Below, piece after piece: positions 7,090-13,278 of a stretch of 20,948 nt of DNA. Position 1 is the first letter of the stretch. Each line of letters starts with the position of its first letter. Below the pieces are notes generated by a model. The model did not search any database. It was not told where the DNA came from and was given only the letters and a program-made list of their open reading frames with translations. The position numbers and the translations under genes are program-made. Origin of the DNA: a virus; IMG/VR virus record IMGVR_UViG_3300032236_000821, positions 1-20,948 of that record. One strand, given 5' to 3'.

Positions 7090-8820
7090 TTATTTTTCAT
7101 AATCCGTTGGAACTCTTCTATTAGGTAGAGTTGTTCCGTAGGCTTTTGTGACCAAGTCAACACGCAGTTGCTGCTCTGCTACTTGGCTTTGGATTGCTGC
7201 TTCATCAAGAATTGGAGGCATACCAGGTGCTGGAGCTCCGCCAGGGGCACCAGGAGTTCCCATATTTCCACCCATAGATGGGTCTACAGGAGTAGGTTGA
7301 CCACCAACTCCACCTGAGAGCATGCCTGTTAGTTCAGCAATTTGCTGTTCAATCTGAGTTTGTACAAGTTTCAACGCGCCGTCTGCCTTAGCATCCTGCA
7401 TAAGTTCTGCGCGAATCTCATCAAGCTTTTCATCTGGGAATTCTTCACCAAGAGTACGAAGAGCACCAACTTTAGACTCAAGACCCAAAGACATCTTTGA
7501 CTGGACTTCGTTGATAATAACCAACTTGTCAAGCGGTAGTGGAGGTGGAAAGTGTACGTAAGACTTGTAGGTTAATGGGTCATTAACATCCAACTGTACA
7601 GATTCACCTGGAGACGGTGGAACTTCTTGAGTTGGGTCCCAAGTAAATGTTTCTGGCTCTTTCAGGGCAAGGTTCAGAAGCACTAACTCATTAATACGCT
7701 GAATACCGTATGCGTACTGAATAATCTTCTGGTGGTACTTATTCATCAAAGGCTGGAACTGAATAGAAAGTGCAACGCCTGAGGTATTAGAAATCTGCTG
7801 TGACATACCAAGAGCAGTCTCAGGAACACCCGTCATTTCGTGCATTGACTTCTTGAGTAGTGCTAGGAAGTCCATAGCGCCCTTTAGACCCTGTGCGCCA
7901 CCCTCAAGGTTCTCTACACGGGCATCCTTAGGTAGACCGCCCCATACCTTGTTAGCGCCCTTTTCTAGTTGGGAAGCCTTAGCGCCAATAATTACCGTTA
8001 CTGGTGCGGCATGGTAATTAACAATATCGGCAACATCAGTAGCCACTTCGTTATATGTACGGTTAATTGGAATAATATCATAGCAATCAGACAAGCCCCA
8101 AGGACTACCAGAAATACGCACGTTAGGAATGTGGATAACTGGAATAGTACCAAGCGGGTTAGGGCGCGAATCAATAAGTTCATCGTTGATATATTCTTCG
8201 ATAATGTCATCAGTCAAAATCTCCGTATACGTAAAGACCTGACGAGTACCTTCTAGAGATGTTCCCCAGAAGCGGTACTTGAGCTTAAATCTGATAAGCC
8301 TGTCGCGGTCGTGTGGATGGAACTCAGGGAAACAGAATGACGCGTTAAGCGGGAGGATTCGGACTCTTCCTGGATGAAGTCTACCCACAGAATCAACATA
8401 CGCCTCTTCGTAAGCAACCTTGACGAAACAGTCACCTGATACTCCTCCTTGTTGTCCCATTTCCCATAATACAGTAGGCTTGTTATTGTCTACTTCCCAT
8501 ACTCTTTCAAGAAGATACGGAACAATTGCTGCGGTTTCTTTAGGGCTGGTAAAGTTAACACCATTACCAAAAGCAAAGTTAATATTATAGTCCGTTATAG
8601 CACGGTAGTAGTTAAGAACCATTTGGGTCTCACCAGCCTGACGGCGGTAAGAAGTATGGTGACCTAGGTACATAGCCCAGTTAAGTGAATAACGGTTTAG
8701 ACGAGGACCGTGAACCTCAAACTCTTCATCTGCAAGTTCTACAAGACCAAGAGGGGAAATTGAAATAGTGAGGTCGGAAGAAGCCGCCCTATAACTGGGT
8801 GGCGAAAAATCAATACTCAC
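7090..8820 (-). CDS. Portal protein, SPP1 gp6-like
   Basis: A 576-aa protein that would form the dodecameric ring at the packaging vertex, through which DNA enters and leaves. Family-typical features are visible: an N-terminal helical segment with MVLNYYRAITDYNINFAFGN (residues 68-87), the WEMGQQGGVSGDCFVKVAYE strand region (119-138), PNPLGTIPVIHIPN (220-233), GLSDCYDIIPINRTYNEVATD (242-262), and LLKKSMHEMTGVPETALG (321-338), the usual 'stem' helix before the crown. The last 80 or so residues are Gly/Pro/Met-rich and likely disordered. The start is GTG with AGAGG upstream. It lies 44 bases after the 103-aa gene and downstream of the terminase, the standard packaging order. Length is within the usual portal range. 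Confidence 0.9.
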   Translation of the reverse strand: MSIDFSPPSYRAASSDLTISISPLGLVELADEEFEVHGPRLNRYSLNWAMYLGHHTSYRRQAGETQMVLNYYRAITDYNINFAFGNGVNFTSPKETAAIVPYLLERVWEVDNNKPTVLWEMGQQGGVSGDCFVKVAYEEAYVDSVGRLHPGRVRILPLNASFCFPEFHPHDRDRLIRFKLKYRFWGTSLEGTRQVFTYTEILTDDIIEEYINDELIDSRPNPLGTIPVIHIPNVRISGSPWGLSDCYDIIPINRTYNEVATDVADIVNYHAAPVTVIIGAKASQLEKGANKVWGGLPKDARVENLEGGAQGLKGAMDFLALLKKSMHEMTGVPETALGMSQQISNTSGVALSIQFQPLMNKYHQKIIQYAYGIQRINELVLLNLALKEPETFTWDPTQEVPPSPGESVQLDVNDPLTYKSYVHFPPPLPLDKLVIINEVQSKMSLGLESKVGALRTLGEEFPDEKLDEIRAELMQDAKADGALKLVQTQIEQQIAELTGMLSGGVGGQPTPVDPSMGGNMGTPGAPGGAPAPGMPPILDEAAIQSQVAEQQLRVDLVTKAYGTTLPNRRVPTDYEK

Positions 8821-8864
8821 TTATTTACCTCTCTGCTAAACAACTAAATGATACCATAAAATAA

Positions 8865-9176
8865 CTAACCTCGCATTTGTTCACCGCGGATATTACCGCG
8901 ACCAACAGGTTTTGTTACTTTCTTCTTAGCTGCAGCTTCTTTTTTCTCGATTGCTTCCTGGACGTAATCCCTGAAACGTGGGTCGATGTCTTTTTTCGAA
9001 GTTACAAATTTGCCACCCATTTGTGCATAATGTGAATGCACCCAGTGAGCGGCTGCTGGGGACGGGTAGACTCGAAATCTAGTCTTAGCCTGTGCAACAT
9101 ACATATTCCATAGGCGTGGATTAGCAGGCAACTGCCTCGGTCCTTCTTGAACCGATTTACCTTGAATAAGAGCCAT
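8865..9176 (-). CDS. Small basic conserved protein before portal (103 aa)
   Basis: A 103-aa, strongly basic protein. The central segment has LPANPRLWNMYVAQAKTRF, then RVYPSPAAAHWVHSHYAQMGG, then an acidic/basic helix and a Lys/Arg/Gly tail. The R-F-x-x-Y-P-S-x-A-A...W-V...Y...G-G pattern is one I associate with short proteins in aquatic phage genomes, but I cannot give a family name or function. The ATG has AAGGA six bases upstream, right after the hairpin at 9186-9227. It is probably cotranscribed with portal. Confidence 0.75.
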   Translation of the reverse strand: MALIQGKSVQEGPRQLPANPRLWNMYVAQAKTRFRVYPSPAAAHWVHSHYAQMGGKFVTSKKDIDPRFRDYVQEAIEKKEAAAKKKVTKPVGRGNIRGEQMRG

Positions 9177-9185
9177 AATAAATCC

Positions 9186-9227
9186 TTAAGCCCCCTAGTA
9201 ATGTCTCAGCAATACTAGGGGGGTTAA
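9186..9227 (-). terminator. Long hairpin between the 134-aa and 103-aa genes
   Basis: A 15-bp inverted repeat (TTAAGCCCCCTAGTA / TACTAGGGGGGTTAA) with one G-G mismatch and a 12-base loop sits 7 bases past the stop at 9235. The downstream T tract is weak (AAGGATTTATT) and contains the RBS of the next gene. It may therefore be an attenuator or RNA-processing hairpin rather than a full terminator. Confidence 0.65.
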
Positions 9228-9234
9228 GCTCGTA

Positions 9235-9639
9235 CTAGTCCTGGACTACTGATGGGTTCAAGCGGTACTGGTGACCACCATCACGGAAGACCTCTTCGAT
9301 AACGTTTTCGCCGTGGTCAGCAAATGCTTCACTAGCAAAATCATTAAGAACAGTTGGTGCTTCCACCCATGCTGCAGAACCTACGTGAGCCCGCTCGCGC
9401 ATTGTTTCTTCGGCTGGCTTCTCGAATACGTTACGATTCTGGTTAGGACGACCTGGTGCAGGAATGTATCCCTGCATTGCACCCATGGTGAATTCCTGTG
9501 GAACATCCGTATCAGTTGCGATTCCTTCTTCAAAACGAAGTGGACCACGCTGACCTGGAATTGCAGGGCTCAAGGTGCGGTCATAAACGGTGCCTGGACG
9601 CTCAGGGAACTGAGGGTCTGGTGCGATATTCATTGACAT
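9235..9639 (-). CDS. Hypothetical protein between terminase and portal (134 aa)
   Basis: A 134-aa acidic, proline- and glycine-containing protein (IAPDPQFPERPGTVYDRTLS near the start; FASEAFADHGENVIEEVF near the end). No family is recognised, and no membrane segment or metal motif is seen. An AAAGGAG site lies 8 bases before ATG 9639; a second in-frame ATG at 9633 would give 132 aa. It is flanked by a possible promoter with a palindrome upstream and by the 9186-9227 hairpin downstream, so it may form a single-gene transcript. Position suggests a virion or head-assembly role, which is inference. Confidence 0.75.
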   Translation of the reverse strand: MSMNIAPDPQFPERPGTVYDRTLSPAIPGQRGPLRFEEGIATDTDVPQEFTMGAMQGYIPAPGRPNQNRNVFEKPAEETMRERAHVGSAAWVEAPTVLNDFASEAFADHGENVIEEVFRDGGHQYRLNPSVVQD

Positions 9640-9663
9640 AGAGAATTCTCCTTTAAGGAAGGT

Positions 9664-9675
9664 TGAGGTACCTCA
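9664..9675. promoter_or_regulatory. 12-bp perfect palindrome TGAGGTACCTCA near a possible promoter
   Basis: A perfect palindrome in the 83-base gap between terminase and the 134-aa gene. On the minus strand it begins 6 bases after the CATAAT box at 9682-9687, that is, where transcription would start. It could be an operator-type protein site or a short RNA hairpin. The sequence is certain; the function is speculative. Confidence 0.35.
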
Positions 9676-9681
9676 CTTAAA

Positions 9682-9710
9682 ATTATGCCTTGTATTGGGC
9701 TGTACGTCAG
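9682..9710 (-). promoter_or_regulatory. Candidate promoter for the 134-aa gene
   Basis: The minus strand reads CTGACG (9705-9710), a 17-base spacer and CATAAT (9682-9687), with 4/6 and 5/6 agreement to sigma70 boxes. It lies just after the terminase stop, where no terminator is visible. Its -10 box is identical to that of the candidate before the scaffold gene. Confidence 0.35.
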
Positions 9711-9722
9711 ACTAAACTTAAA

Positions 9723-11306
9723 TTATCTGCTAAAAAACGGATTGCTAGTCTGTTCTACTTCTGGCATGGAATAATCCAGGGTTAGGCTACATGCAATCGC
9801 TAAAGAGTCAGCAAAGTCGTCATGTGCATGCGCCTCATCAGGAGCAGCAGCCATGAAATTAGGACCCTTAAACTTGGTCTCTAGGTCTGTCATCTGCTGG
9901 TAAAACCGCTTATATGAGCGTAATCTACGTGTTTTAGCGTGGGCAGGAAATCCTACTAGACGGCGGTCAATAAGGGCTTTAAGGTGCTTCCAGCGCTTTG
10001 ACTGCTCTGTCGGGCTACTGGTTAGGGAAATAACCTCTGCTCTAGGTAGTAGCAGTTTAAGGCGTTGGGCTACTGCGTCACCGACACCGTTTGCATCAAC
10101 TCCGACTAAGAATACATTGTAGTTCTCAAGGAAGTTTACAATTTGGAAGTACTGGTCTTCCCAGTCGTCTCCCTGAATCTCTAGCCAGTTGAGTACTCGG
10201 TGGTCGTAGTAACCAAATTCATCAGGGCGGTCCCAGTCTACCCATACCACAGTAACAACTGTAGAGTCCATCTTACGAGCGGGGTCAATTCCAACTACAA
10301 CTGGGGTACGGTAGTAAGCCTTAACGACCTCCATACTGGTATCACCAAGTTCATCCATAACCGTAGAGGTAATGAACATACCCTTTTCGAGCATCCATTT
10401 GCAGTTGTACGACATCTGGAACTCATCAGAGTCATCACCGATACGTAGCATTTCTTTTTTAATGAACTTGCCGTAGTCTTTGTTGACCTTGGCTACTTCC
10501 TGCCAATTCCACTCAAAGTGGTTTTTTCGGGAACGTGATGTCTGTCTACGTTTATTTAACTGAATAGACTTATAAAAGTTGTTCTTGACGTTTGCTGGGG
10601 TTCCAGTCTTAACCATAGTACCTGAGTAGTACGCCAACATAGGAGAAATAGATTTAGCGACCATGAAGTCATCTGCACCCTGGCACTCGTCAATAACAAT
10701 GAGGTGAAACGACTTAGACTCAATCTTAGCGCGAGGGTTCGCGGTCATCATCATAAGGCTACTGCCCGAGTTTTTAAGTTTGATTTGGCGGGTAATACCA
10801 GGTACCTTACCAAGAGAGTCATCAATCTCAGGGTCACCAAGGATATCTTGTGCATGCTCAGAAGTAAGTCGGTTTACAGTTCTACCGAATAGGGTTTCTA
10901 CCTGACCTTCAACAGGAGCAAACATACCAATCCAGATACCATCTTTAAACTTACCTAGTAGGTCTGGATACATCTTTGCAAGACGTGGGAGTAAAACCAT
11001 AAGAGTGGCTACTGTGTTGGCTACTGTCTCAGATTTTCCTGACTGACGGGCTGCAAGAGCAGTAATTTCTTCGCCGTCACCAATAATGACTGATTCCATT
11101 ATACGGCGCGCTAGAGGGGCTTGGTAAGGGTGCAGTGAATGACCAACAAGAGTATCCATAAAGAGCATCATCTTGTCTACTAAAGCATTTACAAAATCTT
11201 TAGATAGTTCGTCCATCTCATCTTCAGGCTCATCCTGAAGAGGGATATCGTCAAAGTCTTCCTCTAATTCAAGGTCGTCTTCGTAGAAGAGATGTTGCTC
11301 GCTCAT
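9723..11306 (-). CDS. terL: Terminase large subunit (packaging ATPase and nuclease)
   Basis: A 527-aa protein. The ATPase domain has Walker A LAARQSGKSE (Lys91), Walker B HLIVIDECQGAD (Asp206, Glu207) and a KTGTP coupling motif at 233-237. The C-terminal RNase H-like nuclease has VVGIDPARKMDST (Asp341), LVGVDANGVGD (Asp404) and the acidic HAHDDFADSLA stretch (Asp496, Asp497, Asp500), giving the three metal-binding acidic positions. It powers translocation of DNA into the procapsid through portal and cuts the concatemer. The N-terminal 35 residues are unusually acidic. The start ATG 11306 has only a weak GGA upstream, but the next methionine is too far in. No small terminase is recognisable; the small genes just upstream are candidates only by position. 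Confidence 0.95.
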   Translation of the reverse strand: MSEQHLFYEDDLELEEDFDDIPLQDEPEDEMDELSKDFVNALVDKMMLFMDTLVGHSLHPYQAPLARRIMESVIIGDGEEITALAARQSGKSETVANTVATLMVLLPRLAKMYPDLLGKFKDGIWIGMFAPVEGQVETLFGRTVNRLTSEHAQDILGDPEIDDSLGKVPGITRQIKLKNSGSSLMMMTANPRAKIESKSFHLIVIDECQGADDFMVAKSISPMLAYYSGTMVKTGTPANVKNNFYKSIQLNKRRQTSRSRKNHFEWNWQEVAKVNKDYGKFIKKEMLRIGDDSDEFQMSYNCKWMLEKGMFITSTVMDELGDTSMEVVKAYYRTPVVVGIDPARKMDSTVVTVVWVDWDRPDEFGYYDHRVLNWLEIQGDDWEDQYFQIVNFLENYNVFLVGVDANGVGDAVAQRLKLLLPRAEVISLTSSPTEQSKRWKHLKALIDRRLVGFPAHAKTRRLRSYKRFYQQMTDLETKFKGPNFMAAAPDEAHAHDDFADSLAIACSLTLDYSMPEVEQTSNPFFSR

Positions 11307-11336
11307 ATGTTGTCCAAACTAGTAAACCCTTTAACA

Positions 11337-11585
11337 CTATACCACAGTTCTATTGTGTAGTTCAGTTACTACCGCATGCAAAGCTTCAGAGCCAATTAGA
11401 GCCTCTTCTAGGTACCAGTCCTCACCAGTACGCTGGTAACCAGAAAAACACCTGTTGAGTTCAAATAGCGCCTGGTCTGCCCATCCAGACAACTCACCAG
11501 TAGGTATTCTTGATACTCTCTTGGCTACTTTCTCAGAGAACGGCTTGTCCCATATTTTTTTAGGCTTACGGTGGAACCTTACCAT
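11337..11585 (-). CDS. Small hypothetical protein upstream of terminase (82 aa)
   Basis: A basic N-terminus (VRFHRKPKKIWDKPFSEKVA) is followed by an apparently helical C-terminal half (SGWADQALFELNRCF and LEEALIGSEALHAVVTEL). The start overlaps the stop of the previous gene by 7 bases (ATGGTAA). The helical content, basic head and position directly before the large terminase would suit a small DNA-binding terminase partner. However, the length is short for a small terminase and no helix-turn-helix is clear, so I leave it unnamed. Confidence 0.7.
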   Translation of the reverse strand: MVRFHRKPKKIWDKPFSEKVAKRVSRIPTGELSGWADQALFELNRCFSGYQRTGEDWYLEEALIGSEALHAVVTELHNRTVV

Positions 11586-11839
11586 TCCATTAGTTCCTCT
11601 ACTGTTATATCTAGTTCTCTACCCCAAATTGCAGATGTAAGAGCGCTATCTTCGTCTTGTGATTCTAACCACCAGCCCAACACAAACCCTCTATGGGTAA
11701 AAGGTAAACGAAATACTAGGCAACTGCCTCGGCGAAAAGGCTCTTCGATTTCGTGAGTCCAGCCTTTTTCAATAACTGGAAGTGGTTTACGATGTGGGTA
11801 CTTTAATGTTTTTACGTATAGTGGTCCGTTAATCTTCAT
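11579..11839 (-). CDS. Small hypothetical protein (86 aa)
   Basis: I choose ATG 11839 (MKINGPLYVKTLKYP) because AGGA lies 6 bases upstream and the overlap with the previous gene is then only 11 bases. The farther ATG at 11893 would give 104 aa and a 65-base overlap. The protein has a Trp/Arg/Phe-rich centre (HEIEEPFRRGSCLVFRLPF, RGFVLGWWLE) and an acidic C-terminus. No family is recognised. It belongs to a run of four overlapping small genes between the holin-like unit and terminase. Confidence 0.65.
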   Translation of the reverse strand: MKINGPLYVKTLKYPHRKPLPVIEKGWTHEIEEPFRRGSCLVFRLPFTHRGFVLGWWLESQDEDSALTSAIWGRELDITVEELMEW

Positions 11840-12329
11840 CCGATATCCTATCTGGTCTTCCTGGGTTATCCATACCGTTAATAAAGTTATCATACACCTG
11901 CATAACTTGGTTTACTCTTCTAGTGTCTCCAGTAAACTGTAGACCACCAGAAATGTCCTGCTCTCTAGCCGCTGCTTCTACAACAGAATCTAGAGCATTA
12001 ATCTTATGAGGAGACATATCTTCTCTATCAACGGGACCTTTATCATCCCAGTGGTCTAGTCCAGACTCTGCAAGATATACGCCCTTGGATGGAGCGGCTT
12101 TAAACTCTAACCAAATTTCTTCAGGTACATTATAGTAATTATACCAAGTTCTATCTCTAAACACAACTGTCATAGTTCCAGTCTTCTTATCCCAACCAGC
12201 CGCTAAAGTACGAGGTCTATCTGGGTTACTAGTAGATGTGCTTTTAAGTTCTAGTTTTGCATAGGTCTTGCTTCTTGGGTCTGGGTCAGTATCAAACTCA
12301 TCAGTTAAGTCTTGTTCTTCGGGCATCAT
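11829..12329 (-). CDS. KTSC-domain protein (about 166 aa)
   Basis: The middle of the protein carries a KTSC-like domain: LAAGWDKKTGTMTVVFRDRT, then WYNYYNVPEEIW, then AAPSKGVYLAESGL. The domain is named for residues in bacterial and phage proteins and is of unknown, probably nucleic-acid-related, function. The N-terminus is acidic. The C-terminal third (SGGLQFTGDTRRVNQVMQVY) is predicted mixed helix without a recognised motif. A longer frame starts with TTG at 12341, but the ATGATG at 12329/12326 overlaps the TGA of the upstream gene and is the better start. The exact choice between these two ATGs is open, and the RBS is weak, which suggests translational coupling. Confidence 0.75.
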   Translation of the reverse strand: MMPEEQDLTDEFDTDPDPRSKTYAKLELKSTSTSNPDRPRTLAAGWDKKTGTMTVVFRDRTWYNYYNVPEEIWLEFKAAPSKGVYLAESGLDHWDDKGPVDREDMSPHKINALDSVVEAAAREQDISGGLQFTGDTRRVNQVMQVYDNFINGMDNPGRPDRISDED

Positions 12330-12595
12330 TCTAACTCGCAATCATGTAGTTCTGTTTCGTCTTCCCTGACTCTGGCATGGCAATCATAACAACGTAGCCA
12401 TCTAAGAGGGGTAAAATTATTTTGCGCGGTAGCGCCTGGTTCAAAGTCGTACCCATCTTCATTAAAGGCTGGGTCGTAATCATAAATTACTTCTGGTTCT
12501 TCAAATAGTTCTGGGGGAAACGGACCTCTAGGATTAGTGACCCTATTAGGTACTGGGTGACCTTGATATGCTGCTACGGTTTTTATTACGTTCAT
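12326..12595 (-). CDS. Small acidic protein with C-terminal CxxC/HxC motif (89 aa)
   Basis: The start ATG 12595 (MNVIKTVAAYQGHPVPNRV) is chosen because the upstream in-frame GTG at 12619 lies inside the stem of the terminator 12612-12636 and cannot be a sensible start. The protein has a proline/acid-rich middle (PPELFEEPEVIYDYDPAF) and a C-terminal CYDCHARVREDETELHDC. Its Cys-x2-Cys-x11-His-x-Cys spacing could bind one zinc ion. The RBS is weak (ATAGGT directly before ATG). Function is unknown; it may be a small nucleic-acid- or protein-binding factor. Confidence 0.65.
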   Translation of the reverse strand: MNVIKTVAAYQGHPVPNRVTNPRGPFPPELFEEPEVIYDYDPAFNEDGYDFEPGATAQNNFTPLRWLRCYDCHARVREDETELHDCELE

Positions 12596-12611
12596 ACCTA
12601 TAGAATAGCAA

Positions 12612-12636
12612 AAGAGCACCCTTTACGGGTGCTCTT
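12612..12636 (-). terminator. Rho-independent terminator after the holin-like gene
   Basis: A perfect 10-bp stem (AAGAGCACCC / GGGTGCTCTT) with a 5-base loop TTTAC, followed on the minus strand by TTGCTATTCTATA. It begins 12 bases past the stop of the holin-like gene and closes the lysis-like unit. The next gene starts 17 bases later. Confidence 0.85.
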
Positions 12637-12648
12637 CTGACAGTTTAA

Positions 12649-12852
12649 TTACTTAGTAGCGCCTGCACCATATGCTGGGTTCTTAGGATTAGCGCCAACT
12701 GCGATAGGTCCTAGAACGGCTACAAGAGCAGCCTTAAGCAAGTCTGATGGGGTTGTGTAACCTGCAACAAATGCAGTGGCTACTGCCACGATTGCTGCGT
12801 ACACGTAATGTTCAGCAACTAGTGCTAACTTATTTTTAGTTGTAGTACTCAT
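12649..12852 (-). CDS. Holin-like small membrane protein (67 aa)
   Basis: Start ATG 12852 (MSTTTKNKLALVAEH) is chosen for the GGAG four bases upstream and the 10-base gap to the preceding stop. A longer frame to 12954 would run deep into the upstream gene. The protein has two hydrophobic segments (YVYAAIVAVATAFVAGYT, about residues 16-33, and LLKAALVAVLGPIAVGA, about 38-54), a short loop with Thr-Thr-Pro, and a small polar C-terminus. Size and topology fit a phage holin that permeabilises the inner membrane, and the neighbour is another membrane-anchored small protein. The amidase-like gene is 5 kb away, so the assignment is by protein features, not by direct linkage. Confidence 0.65.
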   Translation of the reverse strand: MSTTTKNKLALVAEHYVYAAIVAVATAFVAGYTTPSDLLKAALVAVLGPIAVGANPKNPAYGAGATK

Positions 12853-12862
12853 AGTTCTCCTA

Positions 12863-13123
12863 TTATTGTTTATCGAGGTGATTATCAAAACGCTCCTGCA
12901 GTTTGTCCATCTGCTTCTCAATGCGGTTAATCGCATCTCGCATACTGGACCCACCGTTTGGAACGTATTGGCTTTCTACCTTTTTAATTCTATCATCAAT
13001 CTGGTCTAGTTTGTCCAATCGAGCGCTAAACTTATTAAGCATCTTAACACCAGCCCATAAAAATACAAGGATTTCAATGGAAGCTGCAATGAATTGGGAC
13101 CAAGCGCCCGCGGAATTTAACAT
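12863..13123 (-). CDS. Membrane-anchored coiled-coil protein of the lysis unit (86 aa)
   Basis: An N-terminal hydrophobic segment (FIAASIEILVFLWAGVKML, residues 11-29) is followed by a long charged heptad-rich region (LDKLDQIDDRIKKVES; NRIEKQMDKLQERFDNHL). This looks like one membrane anchor plus a coiled coil. Such proteins often sit beside holins in phages and can act as holin regulators, second holins or spanin-like factors. There is no lipobox. AAGG lies about ten bases upstream of ATG 13123, and the gene ends 10 bases before the holin-like start. Likely cotranscribed; exact role unproven. Confidence 0.65.
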   Translation of the reverse strand: MLNSAGAWSQFIAASIEILVFLWAGVKMLNKFSARLDKLDQIDDRIKKVESQYVPNGGSSMRDAINRIEKQMDKLQERFDNHLDKQ

Positions 13124-13130
13124 AATCTAA

Positions 13131-13238
13131 ACCTTCGTTTTTGGATTCTATAAACTACAACAAAAACATTCTACGTAATAAAAACTCAATATATTAATTA
13201 AACCGTAAAAGTTGTTTCATGTCTAGATTAAACAATAA
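13131..13238. other. AT-rich spacer before the lysis-like unit
   Basis: About 108 bases between the terminator at 13239-13266 and the 86-aa gene are strongly AT-rich. As the first sequence after a strong terminator they should contain a minus-strand promoter, but I could not find a convincing -35/-10 pair. The only small frame is an 8-codon ATG...TAA with no RBS. Confidence 0.4.
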
Positions 13239-13266
13239 AAAAGCCCTAGCCGAAGCTAGGGCTTTT
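13239..13266 (-). terminator. Strong terminator after the 634-aa gene
   Basis: A perfect 12-bp stem (AAAAGCCCTAGC / GCTAGGGCTTTT) with CGAA loop, 12 bases past the stop codon. The minus strand continues TTATTGTTTAAT. A-runs on one side and T-runs on the other mean it could also work on the plus strand, although no plus-strand gene is seen. Confidence 0.9.
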
Positions 13267-13278
13267 CTATTTAGGTTT

